A DNA stretch of 38,469 nt. Origin: Bacteroidales bacterium. GTDB lineage: Bacteria > Bacteroidota > Bacteroidia > Bacteroidales > UBA12170. Of the stretch, positions 7,976 through 15,786 are shown one piece after another. The stretch spans positions 1 through 38,469 of the forward strand of contig JAFGAK010000328.1 in the NCBI GenBank assembly GCA_016933745.1, given 5' to 3'. Numbering within the stretch: the stretch's first letter is position 1; each line of letters begins with the position of its first letter. A model generated the notes under the pieces. It was given only the letters and a program-made list of their open reading frames with translations. It ran no database searches and was not told where the DNA came from. A program made the translations under genes and the position numbers.

Positions 7976-9343
7976 TTATAGCTTTTCCGGAATAAAACGC
8001 AGGGTTGGAGTTAGCATTGCAATGATAGATAGATATACCACGTTTTGAGTAAAATCATTGGCGTTATAACCCAACAAAAATAAAATTCCAATACCAACTA
8101 AGATTGGAATGTAGAAATAAATCCATTTGTAAAAGAGCTGCGGTAATACACTATCGATAAAACGGTCGGAATGCCTGAATGCTAGGAATTTTCGTCCGGC
8201 TTTGTATCCTATAACCCACAACATGATAACGGATAAAAGTGCCATAGGAACTTCAACAACCCAAGGAATATAAAGCCATCCCATCACATAACCAAAACCT
8301 CGATCAGTAAAAACGCCAGCCAAAAAAGTTCCAAATACTATGATGTATGAATGCAGATAAATCCACATATAAAACAAACTTTTGAAGGAACCCTGATCGC
8401 TTTGCTTTCTTTGTAAACGCTGAAAAACCAAACCTACAATTGCCAAAGCAAATGGTCCTACACTATATACGGAAAGAACTGAAGAGTAAGTCCAAAGTAA
8501 AGAAGGATCTGGAATGGTAAAGGTTACTTGTCCGTTACGCCAAACTCCTGGGATTCCAAAAGCCGCGGCAACAGAAAATTTTAGCAACTGAAAAAAAAGA
8601 AAAGCCATGCTGAAAGTCAAAACAAAAACGATGGTCATGGCAAGCATATTCTGAAATTCTCTTGTTTTTTCCCACGGTAATGCTTTCCAAGTGTCTTTCA
8701 TATGATTGATTTCTTCGCGGAGCGAAAACACTCGCTTGTCTTCTTCTACCACAAAGCTCAACGATTTCCGCACGACACGATCGAGGTGCTTGCGTTGCTT
8801 CTCCGTATCACTGGTTTCTTTATATTCCAACCAAAGTCGCTGAAAAAAATTGGGTTGAGGAAAACGATTTTTACGTAGTCTTTTTTCTTCTCTTTCGGCT
8901 CTTATTTCATCTCTCAAATCTAATATCGGACCAATAAAAAAGGAAAGTAAAATCACCCAAAACCAATTTTGTTGCTTTTTCTTTTTTGCTTGTTTGTTTT
9001 TCCACGATTGTTCTTTTCGATATTCCGCAAAATCGTACTTAACGCGTTTAAAAAAATTAGGTTGTTTATTTTTAAGTTTGGCTTTTTCTTTACGAATCTC
9101 GCGCCTTTCAGCCTGAGAAGTTTTAAAATCAAACAAGAGACGCTGAAAAAAATTGGGAGTCATGCGTTTCAACTTTTGCCTTTCAGCACGACGAAGCCTT
9201 CGCTCATTTCGATTGAACTTAGCATTTTGCTTTTGCCGCCGACGCATTCTTTTCCACCAGCCTTCCTTTCTGCGCTTTTGCTCAGGCGGAAAGTCGCTAA
9301 TATTCAACTTTTTCGGATTTGCTAAAGTTGTTTGATTCTCCAT
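7976..9343 (-). CDS. membrane protein with basic PNFF(Q/K)R-repeat N-terminal region, function unknown
   Basis: 455 residues; not recognised as a named family. The first ~125 residues are extremely rich in Arg and Lys and carry an eleven-residue aromatic motif: 'PNFFQRLLFDF' (63-73) and 'PNFFKRVKYDF' (95-105), with a third copy 'PNFFQRLWLEY' (164-174) after a first hydrophobic segment (about 127-142); 'GWWKRMRRR' near residue 28 may be a degenerate fourth. From about residue 230 to the end there are roughly six transmembrane helices separated by short loops, with 'GYKAGRKFLAFRHSDRF' between two of them. No catalytic motif is visible. The repeats look like amphipathic surface helices that could lie on the membrane or bind acidic lipids or nucleic acid; this is inference. 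The upstream minus-strand TATCTTTT at 9366-9373 is a near-match promoter. The clear ATG at 9343 is the start. Confidence 0.7.
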   Translation of the reverse strand: MENQTTLANPKKLNISDFPPEQKRRKEGWWKRMRRRQKQNAKFNRNERRLRRAERQKLKRMTPNFFQRLLFDFKTSQAERREIRKEKAKLKNKQPNFFKRVKYDFAEYRKEQSWKNKQAKKKKQQNWFWVILLSFFIGPILDLRDEIRAEREEKRLRKNRFPQPNFFQRLWLEYKETSDTEKQRKHLDRVVRKSLSFVVEEDKRVFSLREEINHMKDTWKALPWEKTREFQNMLAMTIVFVLTFSMAFLFFQLLKFSVAAAFGIPGVWRNGQVTFTIPDPSLLWTYSSVLSVYSVGPFALAIVGLVFQRLQRKQSDQGSFKSLFYMWIYLHSYIIVFGTFLAGVFTDRGFGYVMGWLYIPWVVEVPMALLSVIMLWVIGYKAGRKFLAFRHSDRFIDSVLPQLFYKWIYFYIPILVGIGILFLLGYNANDFTQNVVYLSIIAMLTPTLRFIPEKL

Positions 9344-9515
9344 TGTAATATCTTGATAAGCCTCAAAAAGATAAAGAGGTAAAAATATCCCTTTTTATGT
9401 AAAGAATCAAGGAAATAAATTAGAATTGCCCCAAAGATTGGCATAATCTCGATTAATTAAATAAAAGATGTTAAAAACTTTAAGAGATTTTCATTTTTTT
9501 CGTTCATTCGTCCTT

Positions 9516-9523
9516 TATTTTTG
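9516..9523 (+). promoter_or_regulatory. -7 box of the serine hydrolase gene
   Basis: TATTTTTG, perfect TAnnTTTG, 14 nt before the ATG at 9538. The leader would be about ten bases of A-rich sequence. Confidence 0.55.
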
Positions 9524-9537
9524 AATAAATAAAAAAA

Positions 9538-10719
9538 ATGCGTCTATATAAAAGTTTTCTTTCCTTGTTTTTGATCGTGCTATTCAGCCACCCTCTTGGT
9601 ATGAGCGCATTGATGGTGGATGGAAAACCACTTTTGGAACCTGCTATCGACAATAGATTAACAATTCCTAGGGAGATTCTAAAGCAAACAAATGAAAAGA
9701 TAGAGCAATCGCTGAAGAAATATCGATTTAATGGAACTGCATTGATTGCGATCAAAGGCGAAGTAGTGTATGAAACAGCGAAAGGATATGCAAATTTTTC
9801 GACTAAAACTCCCATCGAATTAGAATCAAGCTTTCAGCTTGCATCCGCCAGCAAACCTTTTACTGCACTTAGCATCATGATGTTAAAAGAAAGAAACTTA
9901 TTAAATTACGACGATAAAGTAACGCAGTATTTAAGTGATTTCCCATACGCAGATGTTAGTATCAGAAATTTATTAAATCACACGGCTGGTCTTCAGAATT
10001 ACATGTATCTCATCGATAATTTTTGGTCCAATGATAAAACCATATCCAATCAGGATGTTTTGGATTTGATAAATAAACATAATCTCCCTTTAAATCATCT
10101 TCCGGGTAGGAGGTTTGCTTATTCAAATACAGGGTACGCCATTTTGGCTTTAATTGTTGAAAAGATTACGGGAGCGCCTTTTGGAGCTTTTTTGCAAATT
10201 GAAATTTTTGATAAGTTAGGAATGCAAAATAGTTTTGTTTACGATCGGAAAAGGATTGAAGAAAATCCATATCAAGTTATTGGTTACAATGCTACCGGAA
10301 GGCGCTTGCGACCATTTTATCACGACGCAAATAACGAAATACTTGGAGACAAAAGCGTTTACTCAAGCGTACACGATCTTTTAAAGTTTGAACAAGCTTT
10401 AAATAATTACGAATTGGTTGATCAAAGCACCTTAGAAGAAGCCTACTCCAAAGCGATGTTGTTAAACCACAATTTTGTTAATTATGGTTTTGGATGGAGA
10501 CTGAAAGAAGATGGAGCACGTTCGTATATTTTTCATAATGGAGCATGGCACGGATTTATGTCGACCATCACTTATGAACCAAAAACAGAACTTACTTTGG
10601 TACTTTTAAATAATACAAGTGCTTCTATTTCAACAGTTAAACAAGATTTATTGTCCATTCTACACCATCAATTTAGTCCTTACTTAACGGAGAATTCTGA
10701 TTCGGATTTGGTAGAATAA
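9538..10719 (+). CDS. secreted serine hydrolase, class C beta-lactamase / DD-peptidase-like fold
   Basis: 393 residues with a Sec signal peptide (MRLYKSFLSLFLIVLFSHPL). The mature protein has the three penicillin-recognising motifs of the beta-lactamase (PF00144-type) superfamily: SxxK as 'SASK' (103-106), YxN as 'YSN' (195-197), and an HxG triad box 'HNG' (333-335) in place of KTG. The 'LLNHTAGLQNY' segment is also characteristic. Most members with HxG are esterases, D-amino-acid peptidases or of unknown substrate rather than true beta-lactamases. No lipobox, so it should be released to the periplasm or held by the signal sequence. It is monocistronic by appearance, divergent from the 455-residue membrane protein. 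Confidence 0.85.
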   Translation: MRLYKSFLSLFLIVLFSHPLGMSALMVDGKPLLEPAIDNRLTIPREILKQTNEKIEQSLKKYRFNGTALIAIKGEVVYETAKGYANFSTKTPIELESSFQLASASKPFTALSIMMLKERNLLNYDDKVTQYLSDFPYADVSIRNLLNHTAGLQNYMYLIDNFWSNDKTISNQDVLDLINKHNLPLNHLPGRRFAYSNTGYAILALIVEKITGAPFGAFLQIEIFDKLGMQNSFVYDRKRIEENPYQVIGYNATGRRLRPFYHDANNEILGDKSVYSSVHDLLKFEQALNNYELVDQSTLEEAYSKAMLLNHNFVNYGFGWRLKEDGARSYIFHNGAWHGFMSTITYEPKTELTLVLLNNTSASISTVKQDLLSILHHQFSPYLTENSDSDLVE

Positions 10720-10807
10720 ATAAAATAGTAAATGTTTTTTTTGTAAAGTATGTAATCAGATTTAAAAATTTAAGTCATAATAGCTAGAAACAATACAGGA
10801 TAATCAT

Positions 10808-10815
10808 TAAATTTG
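10808..10815 (+). promoter_or_regulatory. -7 box of the universal stress gene
   Basis: TAAATTTG, 24 nt before the ATG at 10840. Confidence 0.6.
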
Positions 10816-10839
10816 TAGAAATTAAAAACTCAGCACCCC

Positions 10840-11679
10840 ATGAAAGATAAATTAAACAACCTCATTCTAGTCCCAACAGATTTTTCCGAAGTGTGTGATA
10901 ATGCTATGCATCAAGCCGCTGAAGCTGCTCGCTTTTTTAAATATGAACTCTGTCTTTTACATGTGATAGATAAAAGCACTACTGCCTATCTCAAAGCAGA
11001 AAATGCAGGTGTAGAAACGATTTATTCAAAACTCCAAGATCTCGCTGACAAGCTTGTTGCTGAATTTGGAATTACGGTTAAAATTAAAGCTGAAGATGGA
11101 GATATCTTTACAACGATAAGTGCAGTTGCTCAACATCTTGGTGCCAACTTAGTTTATCTGGGAACACATGGTAAAGTTGGAATGCAAAAATTAACCGGAA
11201 GCTTTGCATTGAAGGTTATTACTGAGTCGCCAGCTCCAGTAATTGTTGTTCAAAAGCGAAAATTCGCTGATGGATTTAGAAATATCTTACTTCCAATTAC
11301 CAGCAATGCAGGTCCTTGGGATAAAACAAAATGGGCAACTTTCATGGCCAAACAGCTAAATGCCAAAATCCATTTAATGAGTATTCCTGGCAAAGCGATC
11401 GAAGAAACTACCAATACACTCACCACTTATTTCGACGAAAATCAGGTAGATTATACCGTAACTATTGTAGAAAAAGCTTCTAATTTCTCTCAGCAAGTAA
11501 TTGATCACGCTACCGCGAATAATTACGATTTAATCATGATCATGACAAATCCGGATACTGGATGGACACAATATTTACTAGGTTCGTACGACGAAGAAAT
11601 TATATTTAATAAATCGCAGATCCCTGTCATGTGTATCAATCCAAGAAAATACAATTGGGAAAAAATTACCAACTATTAA
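10840..11679 (+). CDS. universal stress protein, tandem Usp domains
   Basis: 279 residues comprising two Usp (Rossmann-like) domains. The first, residues 1-145, begins 'LILVPTDFSEVCDNAMHQA' and ends with the nucleotide-binding-like loop 'GTHGKVGMQKLTGSFA' near residue 108 and 'PAPVIVVQK'. The second, about 147-275, starts 'RNILLPITSNAG' and ends 'IPVMCIN', but its loop 'TNPDTGWTQYLLGS' lacks the full G-x2-G pattern, so it has probably lost nucleotide binding. Double-domain Usp proteins with one degenerate half are common. They are cytoplasmic and induced by stress; the molecular activity is not defined. The gene has its own promoter and a Rho-independent terminator, so it is a single-gene unit. 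Confidence 0.88.
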   Translation: MKDKLNNLILVPTDFSEVCDNAMHQAAEAARFFKYELCLLHVIDKSTTAYLKAENAGVETIYSKLQDLADKLVAEFGITVKIKAEDGDIFTTISAVAQHLGANLVYLGTHGKVGMQKLTGSFALKVITESPAPVIVVQKRKFADGFRNILLPITSNAGPWDKTKWATFMAKQLNAKIHLMSIPGKAIEETTNTLTTYFDENQVDYTVTIVEKASNFSQQVIDHATANNYDLIMIMTNPDTGWTQYLLGSYDEEIIFNKSQIPVMCINPRKYNWEKITNY

Positions 11680-11686
11680 AAAACTG

Positions 11687-11715
11687 AAACCGGAGCCAAT
11701 AACTTCGGTTTTTTT
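11687..11715 (+). terminator. Rho-independent terminator after the Usp gene
   Basis: Nine-pair stem AAACCGGAG / CTTCGGTTT (one G-U) with a seven-base loop, followed by a T run. It lies just past the Usp stop and reaches the end of the convergent WbqC-like gene. Confidence 0.8.
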
Positions 11716-12334
11716 ATACGCTTAATTTCATCAGATAAGACTCTGCTTCTGGACCCAAATTAAAAATCAAATCTAAAATGCTTAGATTCGCTTGGAAAGG
11801 ATATTGATCAGAGAAAACTTGGATATAGGATGGAAATTGATACGTTGGTTTTTTCTTAGGAGTTAACAGATAACGCTTATCATTCACATCTGCTAGTTTT
11901 TTTGGAAACAGAAAATCTACCGTTTTGTTTGTACTTATCTCCCACTCCATCAATTGGTTAATCAGATTTATGATTGCATCATTCAAATCGAGCAATGTTT
12001 CGAAACGAGTACTAAAAAACTCGGCAATTTCATCCTGATAAAAAAGAAAGAAAGGCGAAGAATTATAAGCCGTTTTAATTGCTTTCCAATGGAGCATTTG
12101 CCAAGGTGTATCGTACGCAATTTGAATATCTCTAGTTAGTGTATTGGTTCCTGAGACTTTAACAACCGGAACACTCAAAACCTGCACACCATGCGAAGTT
12201 AGAATTTCGCAGCGATTTCGATAGGTTTGTTTTGGAAAACTTTCAAACAGCTCAATAACAATTGGAGCATTTTGCAATAACCAAGCATATTGCGCAATTG
12301 GAGGAAAATAAGCGGTGGATAAAATGGTTTCCAT
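11714..12334 (-). CDS. WbqC-family protein
   Basis: About 206 residues. The start 'METILSTAYFPPIAQYAWLL' is the WbqC-like signature (xxTAYFPPIxYxxxL), followed by the conserved 'ESFPKQTYRNRCEI', 'LSVPV' and 'WQMLHWKAIKTAYNSSPFF' segments. WbqC-like proteins occur in O-antigen and surface-polysaccharide contexts and are thought to be sugar-modifying enzymes, but here no glycan genes are adjacent and the activity is unknown. The track start at 12376 lies inside the hairpin that terminates the thioredoxin gene; the ATG at 12334 is better because it agrees with the family N-terminus. The promoter box TAATTTTG ends only 6 nt before this ATG, which implies a leaderless or nearly leaderless mRNA. 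Confidence 0.8.
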   Translation of the reverse strand: METILSTAYFPPIAQYAWLLQNAPIVIELFESFPKQTYRNRCEILTSHGVQVLSVPVVKVSGTNTLTRDIQIAYDTPWQMLHWKAIKTAYNSSPFFLFYQDEIAEFFSTRFETLLDLNDAIINLINQLMEWEISTNKTVDFLFPKKLADVNDKRYLLTPKKKPTYQFPSYIQVFSDQYPFQANLSILDLIFNLGPEAESYLMKLSV

Positions 12335-12340
12335 AGCTGA

Positions 12341-12348
12341 CAAAATTA
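12341..12348 (-). promoter_or_regulatory. -7 box directly abutting the WbqC-like start codon
   Basis: The minus strand reads TAATTTTG, then 6 nt, then ATG. Transcription would begin at or within a few bases of the start codon. Confidence 0.55.
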
Positions 12349-12353
12349 GGCAT

Positions 12354-12382
12354 AAAAAAAGCATGACCAAGGCCATGCTTTT
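12354..12382 (-). terminator. Rho-independent terminator after the cytoplasmic thioredoxin gene
   Basis: Near-perfect palindrome AAAAGCATG..CATGCTTTT with inner CC/GG pairing and one mismatch. On the minus strand it is followed by a T run. It separates the thioredoxin pair from the WbqC-like gene. Confidence 0.75.
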
Positions 12383-12402
12383 AAAATTCTCTCCAAAAAA
12401 TC

Positions 12403-12753
12403 TTACTTCAATAAAACGTCGTTGATGGCTTGAATTAAAGTGTCTTTTGGTAAAGCACCTTGAGCCATTTGAGGCTGACCATCTTTTGGGCAGAATAACA
12501 AAGAAGGAATACTGCGAATTCCAAATGCTCCTGCTAATTCTTGTTGATCTTCTGTATCAATTTTATAGATATTGATTTTTCCTTCGTATTCTTTAGATAG
12601 CTCTTCTAAAATTGGAGCTACCATTTTACAAGGCTGACACCAATCAGCGTAAAAATCGATTAAACATGGAAGCTCACCTTCGAATTTCCAATCTTTGTTT
12701 GCTTCGTAATTAAAAACTTTTGCTAAAAATGTTTCTTTTGTTAAATGTTCCAT
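12403..12753 (-). CDS. cytoplasmic thioredoxin, WCQPC active site
   Basis: 116 residues, no signal peptide. The thioredoxin fold is evident: 'LIDFYADWCQPCKMVAPILE' holds the CxxC active site in the variant form WCQPC, and the cis-proline loop is 'GIRSIPSLLF'. It should reduce disulfides in the cytoplasm. The Gly-to-Gln change between the cysteines (normally WCGPC) can alter redox potential or partner choice. It is a close paralogue of the lipoprotein thioredoxin immediately upstream: the two share most of the segment from 'IDFYADWC' to 'FGIRSIPS'. The ATG at 12753 lies 40 bp after the stop of that gene, so the pair is probably one transcript ending at the hairpin at 12354. Confidence 0.92.
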   Translation of the reverse strand: MEHLTKETFLAKVFNYEANKDWKFEGELPCLIDFYADWCQPCKMVAPILEELSKEYEGKINIYKIDTEDQQELAGAFGIRSIPSLLFCPKDGQPQMAQGALPKDTLIQAINDVLLK

Positions 12754-12793
12754 TCTACTTAAATGTTTCTTTGTTTCTATTTATTTATCTTTA

Positions 12794-13303
12794 TTATTCT
12801 ACTGGTTTGTTACCGAGAACGAATTCTTCGATAATTTTTTTGTACTGTTCAGCCTGCATCGCGCCAGCTTGCATGGCTGGTTTTCCTGATTTAGGAATAA
12901 ACATGACAGATGGAATTGAGCGAATGCCAAAAACGGCACTTAATTCGCGGTTGGCATCTGTATCAACTTTATAGATGACCACTTTACCCTGATACTCTTT
13001 TGCAAGATCTTCCATAATTGGAGCAACCCGCTTGCATGGTCCACACCAATCAGCATAAAAATCAATCACTGCAGGCAATTCGCCATTATATACCCAAGCA
13101 TCAGGATTTTGGTTATAATCCCAAACCAAATCGCGAAAGCTAGTTTCGTTCAAGTAAATAACGGCGGCTTCGCTCTTTGCAGAAGTTTCCGTTTTCGCTT
13201 GATTTTTTTCTCCGTTAGATTTTTCAGCAGCATTGCTATTGCAAGCAGAAAAGCTTAAGTTTACTAGCAAGGCAAATATCAGAATTCCAGTCTTTTTCAT
13301 CAT
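12794..13303 (-). CDS. thioredoxin-domain lipoprotein
   Basis: About 169 residues. The N-terminus MMKKTGILIFALLVNLSFSA followed by CNSN is a lipoprotein signal peptide with the lipobox cysteine after Ser-Ala. A charged linker follows, then a complete thioredoxin domain with 'DFYADWCGPCKRVAPIME' and the cis-proline loop 'GIRSIPSVMF'. It should sit on the periplasmic face of a membrane and act on periplasmic disulfides. The track start (13336) is TTG; the two adjacent ATGs at 13303 and 13300 place the signal correctly and follow the TATTTTTG promoter. It is the tandem paralogue of the cytoplasmic gene downstream; the pair seems to have arisen by duplication with a change in location. Confidence 0.9.
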   Translation of the reverse strand: MMKKTGILIFALLVNLSFSACNSNAAEKSNGEKNQAKTETSAKSEAAVIYLNETSFRDLVWDYNQNPDAWVYNGELPAVIDFYADWCGPCKRVAPIMEDLAKEYQGKVVIYKVDTDANRELSAVFGIRSIPSVMFIPKSGKPAMQAGAMQAEQYKKIIEEFVLGNKPVE

Positions 13304-13333
13304 AAAGGCTATTTTTTGTTTAAATAAAGCGTG

Positions 13334-13341
13334 CAAAAATA
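13334..13341 (-). promoter_or_regulatory. -7 box of the thioredoxin pair
   Basis: The minus strand reads TATTTTTG, about 30 bp before the ATG at 13303. Confidence 0.6.
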
Positions 13342-13403
13342 CAAATCTTTTTTAAATCGCTTTAATATCACTCGATTTGTCAATATTTATGCCAAAAGTA
13401 TTT

Positions 13404-13411
13404 TATCTTTG
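13404..13411 (+). promoter_or_regulatory. -7 box of the zinc-ribbon gene
   Basis: TATCTTTG, 64 nt before the ATG at 13476. The leader contains TTGTC at 13438, 13456 and 13465, two of them in the adjacent near-repeats AACTTTTGTC and CACTTTGTCA, possibly a binding site for the gene's own product (speculative). Confidence 0.55.
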
Positions 13412-13475
13412 CTTACGACACATTGGCAGAACCAAAATTGTCATATTTTTAACTTTTGTCCACTTTGTCAAGAAA

Positions 13476-13916
13476 ATGAAGAAAATATTTAATACACTCG
13501 ATCAAAAAGAATTTGAGAAGCGTTTTTCAAGCGATGAGCAATGCTTGAAGTTTTTAGTAGATGAAAAATGGAAAAACGGCTTTATTTGTCGTAAATGCGG
13601 TCATACCAATTATTGCGAGGGTGCTGCGCCTTATTCAAGAAGATGCACCAAATGCAAGCATCAAGAATCGGCAACTGCTCATACTATTTTTCATCGTTGC
13701 AAGATTCCGATTCATGAGGCATTCATGATTTCGTTTTTAGTTTGTAGTTTGCCCGAAGTTTCGAGTCATGAAATTTCCCGAAAATTAAATATCCGGCAAA
13801 TGACTTGCTGGAACTTTAAAAAGAAAATAAGTAAATGTATCGACGAACGCGGCGATTTGAGTATACTTCAAAAAGAAGAGCTGAAAAAAGAAATCAAATC
13901 AAATCCTGCCGATTAA
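13476..13916 (+). CDS. solitary IS1595-type transposase zinc-ribbon/HTH protein without nuclease domain
   Basis: 146 residues. The sequence carries the four-cysteine zinc ribbon of IS1595-family transposases: 'ICRKCGHTNYC' and 'RRCTKCKHQES', then 'TIFHRCKIPIHEAF' and a helix-turn-helix-like 'SSHEISRKLNIRQMTCWNFK', which are the standard N-terminal elements. In a full transposase a DDE/ISXO2 nuclease domain of about 150 residues would follow; here the frame stops 25 residues later after a lysine/glutamate-rich tail, and the following DNA is the menA gene on the other strand. No terminal inverted repeats were seen. It has its own promoter and an intact frame, so it looks like a retained DNA-binding protein rather than a decaying element. 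The track start (13377, TTG) is unlikely because it lies upstream of the promoter box; ATG 13476 matches the family N-terminus. Confidence 0.75.
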   Translation: MKKIFNTLDQKEFEKRFSSDEQCLKFLVDEKWKNGFICRKCGHTNYCEGAAPYSRRCTKCKHQESATAHTIFHRCKIPIHEAFMISFLVCSLPEVSSHEISRKLNIRQMTCWNFKKKISKCIDERGDLSILQKEELKKEIKSNPAD

Positions 13917-13920
13917 TTAC

Positions 13921-13948
13921 TTTAGAAATAGTTGTAGATCATTCTAAA
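13921..13948. terminator. weak convergent hairpin between zinc-ribbon gene and menA
   Basis: TTTAGAA / TTCTAAA seven-pair AT-rich stem with a 14-base loop, overlapping the menA stop. It may end both transcripts, but is weak. Confidence 0.3.
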
Positions 13949-14849
13949 AAACCATCAAGCAAACACCATAAGTTACCACAAACAGCAGCGTTTTTAGAGC
14001 TAACTTTTTTAAAAATGGATCTAGTTCCTGAAGATTCGTAATTTTTGAAATCGCAATTAAATCGAACAGAAATAACGGGAGGATTGGAATCATCCACAAC
14101 AACATCCAGAAAGTTTGGTAATTTAAAAGATCAAACAGCAAAGCGGAAAGCATACCGCCTAGAATCAATGCATAATGATAGCATTTACCTAGCTTCACTC
14201 CTAAGCGGACAGCAATCGTATTTTTACCTGAATTCCGATCGTTCTGAATATCTCTTAAATTATTTAGATTTAATACGCCCGTACTAAAAAAGCCTAAACT
14301 AATTGCCGGCAGCAAAACATCCCAACGCATGGATTGTGTATTTAAGAAATAGGTTCCTAAAACAGCTAACAACCCAAAAAAAACAAATACAAAAATATCT
14401 CCTAAACCAGAATATCCATAGGCCTTTTTCCCAACGGTGTACATGATTGATGCAGCAATTGCTAAGATTCCGAGTGCTAAAAACAGTAAACCAACTTGTA
14501 AATCCATTCCTTTGGTTGCACGAGCAATGAGAACAATTCCACTAATTAAAGAAAATCCAACGAACAAGACCATTGCTTTTCGCATGGCTGCTGGCGATAT
14601 TTTTCCACTCTGAACGGTTCGCTCCGGCCCAATTCGATGATGATTATCCGTTCCTTTTTGGGCATCTCCATAATCATTCGCTAGATTGGAAAGGATTTGC
14701 AGAAATAAAGTGGTTAATGCAGCTAATAAGCTAATTTCCCATCTAAATCCATCAAAAAAAACAGCTAAAAAAGCACCCATTGCAATACTTGATAAAGCAA
14801 GCGGCAAGGTTCTTAATCTAAAAGCGTGAATCCAAGTTTTTATTTGCAT
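13944..14849 (-). CDS. menA: 1,4-dihydroxy-2-naphthoate polyprenyltransferase
   Basis: Joins the polyprenyl tail to 1,4-dihydroxy-2-naphthoate, giving demethylmenaquinone, in the inner membrane. 301 residues with about eight hydrophobic helices, normal for the UbiA superfamily. The first Asp-rich motif is 'NLANDYGDAQKGTD' (N58-D62) and the second is 'NNLRDIQNDRNSGK', both binding Mg2+-diphosphate; 'RIGPERTVQSGKIS' is typical of MenA rather than UbiA. The ATG at 14849 begins 8 bp after the menB stop, so the two form a menBA operon. Together they imply menaquinone-based respiration. Confidence 0.95.
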   Translation of the reverse strand: MQIKTWIHAFRLRTLPLALSSIAMGAFLAVFFDGFRWEISLLAALTTLFLQILSNLANDYGDAQKGTDNHHRIGPERTVQSGKISPAAMRKAMVLFVGFSLISGIVLIARATKGMDLQVGLLFLALGILAIAASIMYTVGKKAYGYSGLGDIFVFVFFGLLAVLGTYFLNTQSMRWDVLLPAISLGFFSTGVLNLNNLRDIQNDRNSGKNTIAVRLGVKLGKCYHYALILGGMLSALLFDLLNYQTFWMLLWMIPILPLFLFDLIAISKITNLQELDPFLKKLALKTLLFVVTYGVCLMVF

Positions 14850-14857
14850 CAGTCGGA

Positions 14858-15682
14858 TTATGGGAATTTAGGGTATTTATGAAAATCAGGATCTCGTTTT
14901 TCCAAAAAGGCATGCTTACCTTCTTGCGCTTCATCAGTAAGATAATAAAGAAGTGTTGCATTACCCGCAAATTCCTGAATACCAACTTGTCCGTCTAATT
15001 CAGCATTCATACCAAGTTTAATCATACGAAGCGCCATTGGACTACGTTTGTGCATTGTTTCGCACCACTCTACTACTTCGTCTTCAAGCTTCTCCAGTGG
15101 AACAACTTTATTTACCAAACCCATTTCCAAGGCTTCTTGCGCCGAATATTGTTTATTCAAAAACCAAATTTCTCGTGCTTTTTTTTGTCCGACAATCGCA
15201 GCTAAATACGAAGAACCAAAACCTGCATCAAAACTACCAACTTTAGGTCCAGTTTGTCCGAATACGGCATTTTCAGAAGCAATTGTTAAGTCGCACACCA
15301 CATGCAAAACATGTCCACCGCCAATGGCAAAACCATTCACCATTGCAATAACTGGTTTCGGCATCGAGCGAATTTTTCGTTGAACATCTAAAACATTTAA
15401 TCGTGGAATTCCATCTTTTCCAATGTAACCACCTTTCCCTTTTACATTTTGATCGCCTCCGGCACAAAAAGCTTTTTCGCCTTCTCCAGTTAAAACCACC
15501 GTTAAAACATCTTGATTCTCTCGGCACATATCCATTGCAACCGACATTTCAGTAGTGGTAGTTGGTGTAAAAGCATTGTAATATCGAGGTCGATTGATGG
15601 TTATCTTAGCTATTCCATTCCAATATTCTAATTTAATTTCTTCAAAATTGAACAAACTAACCCAATTTCTCTTTTCTGACAT
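14858..15682 (-). CDS. menB: 1,4-dihydroxy-2-naphthoyl-CoA synthase
   Basis: Closes the second ring of the naphthoquinone from o-succinylbenzoyl-CoA. 274 residues, a crotonase-fold enzyme. Diagnostic MenB segments are '[11 protein letters not shown]', the oxyanion-hole '[11 protein letters not shown]' and '[16 protein letters not shown]', the catalytic '[20 protein letters not shown]' and the C-terminal '[14 protein letters not shown]'. The ATG at 15682 follows a TATTTTTG box at 15702-15709. It heads the menBA operon. Other men genes are not in the window. Confidence 0.96.
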   Translation of the reverse strand: MSEKRNWVSLFNFEEIKLEYWNGIAKITINRPRYYNAFTPTTTTEMSVAMDMCRENQDVLTVVLTGEGEKAFCAGGDQNVKGKGGYIGKDGIPRLNVLDVQRKIRSMPKPVIAMVNGFAIGGGHVLHVVCDLTIASENAVFGQTGPKVGSFDAGFGSSYLAAIVGQKKAREIWFLNKQYSAQEALEMGLVNKVVPLEKLEDEVVEWCETMHKRSPMALRMIKLGMNAELDGQVGIQEFAGNATLLYYLTDEAQEGKHAFLEKRDPDFHKYPKFP

Positions 15683-15701
15683 AATTTTAAAATTTGATGA
15701 G

Positions 15702-15709
15702 CAAAAATA
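15702..15709 (-). promoter_or_regulatory. -7 box of menBA
   Basis: The minus strand reads TATTTTTG, 19 nt before the menB ATG. Confidence 0.6.
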
Positions 15710-15762
15710 AACATTTCCTTTGCAGACGCGCCTATTTTAGTTCTTAAATCACACGAATTTTC

Positions 15763-15770
15763 TACCTTTG
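15763..15770 (+). promoter_or_regulatory. -7 box of tag
   Basis: TACCTTTG, 16 nt before the tag ATG. It faces the menB promoter in a 104-bp divergent gap. Confidence 0.6.
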
Positions 15771-15786
15771 ATAGAAAAAGAAACAG

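Noticed and set aside
13835-14041. 68-residue ORF overlapping the end of the zinc-ribbon gene, considered as a frameshifted nuclease domain
   Set aside because: Its translation has no DDE-domain features and most of it is antisense to menA, so it is not the missing half of the transposase.
14045-14287. 80-residue plus-strand ORF inside menA
   Set aside because: Antisense shadow of a certain gene, with no family resemblance.
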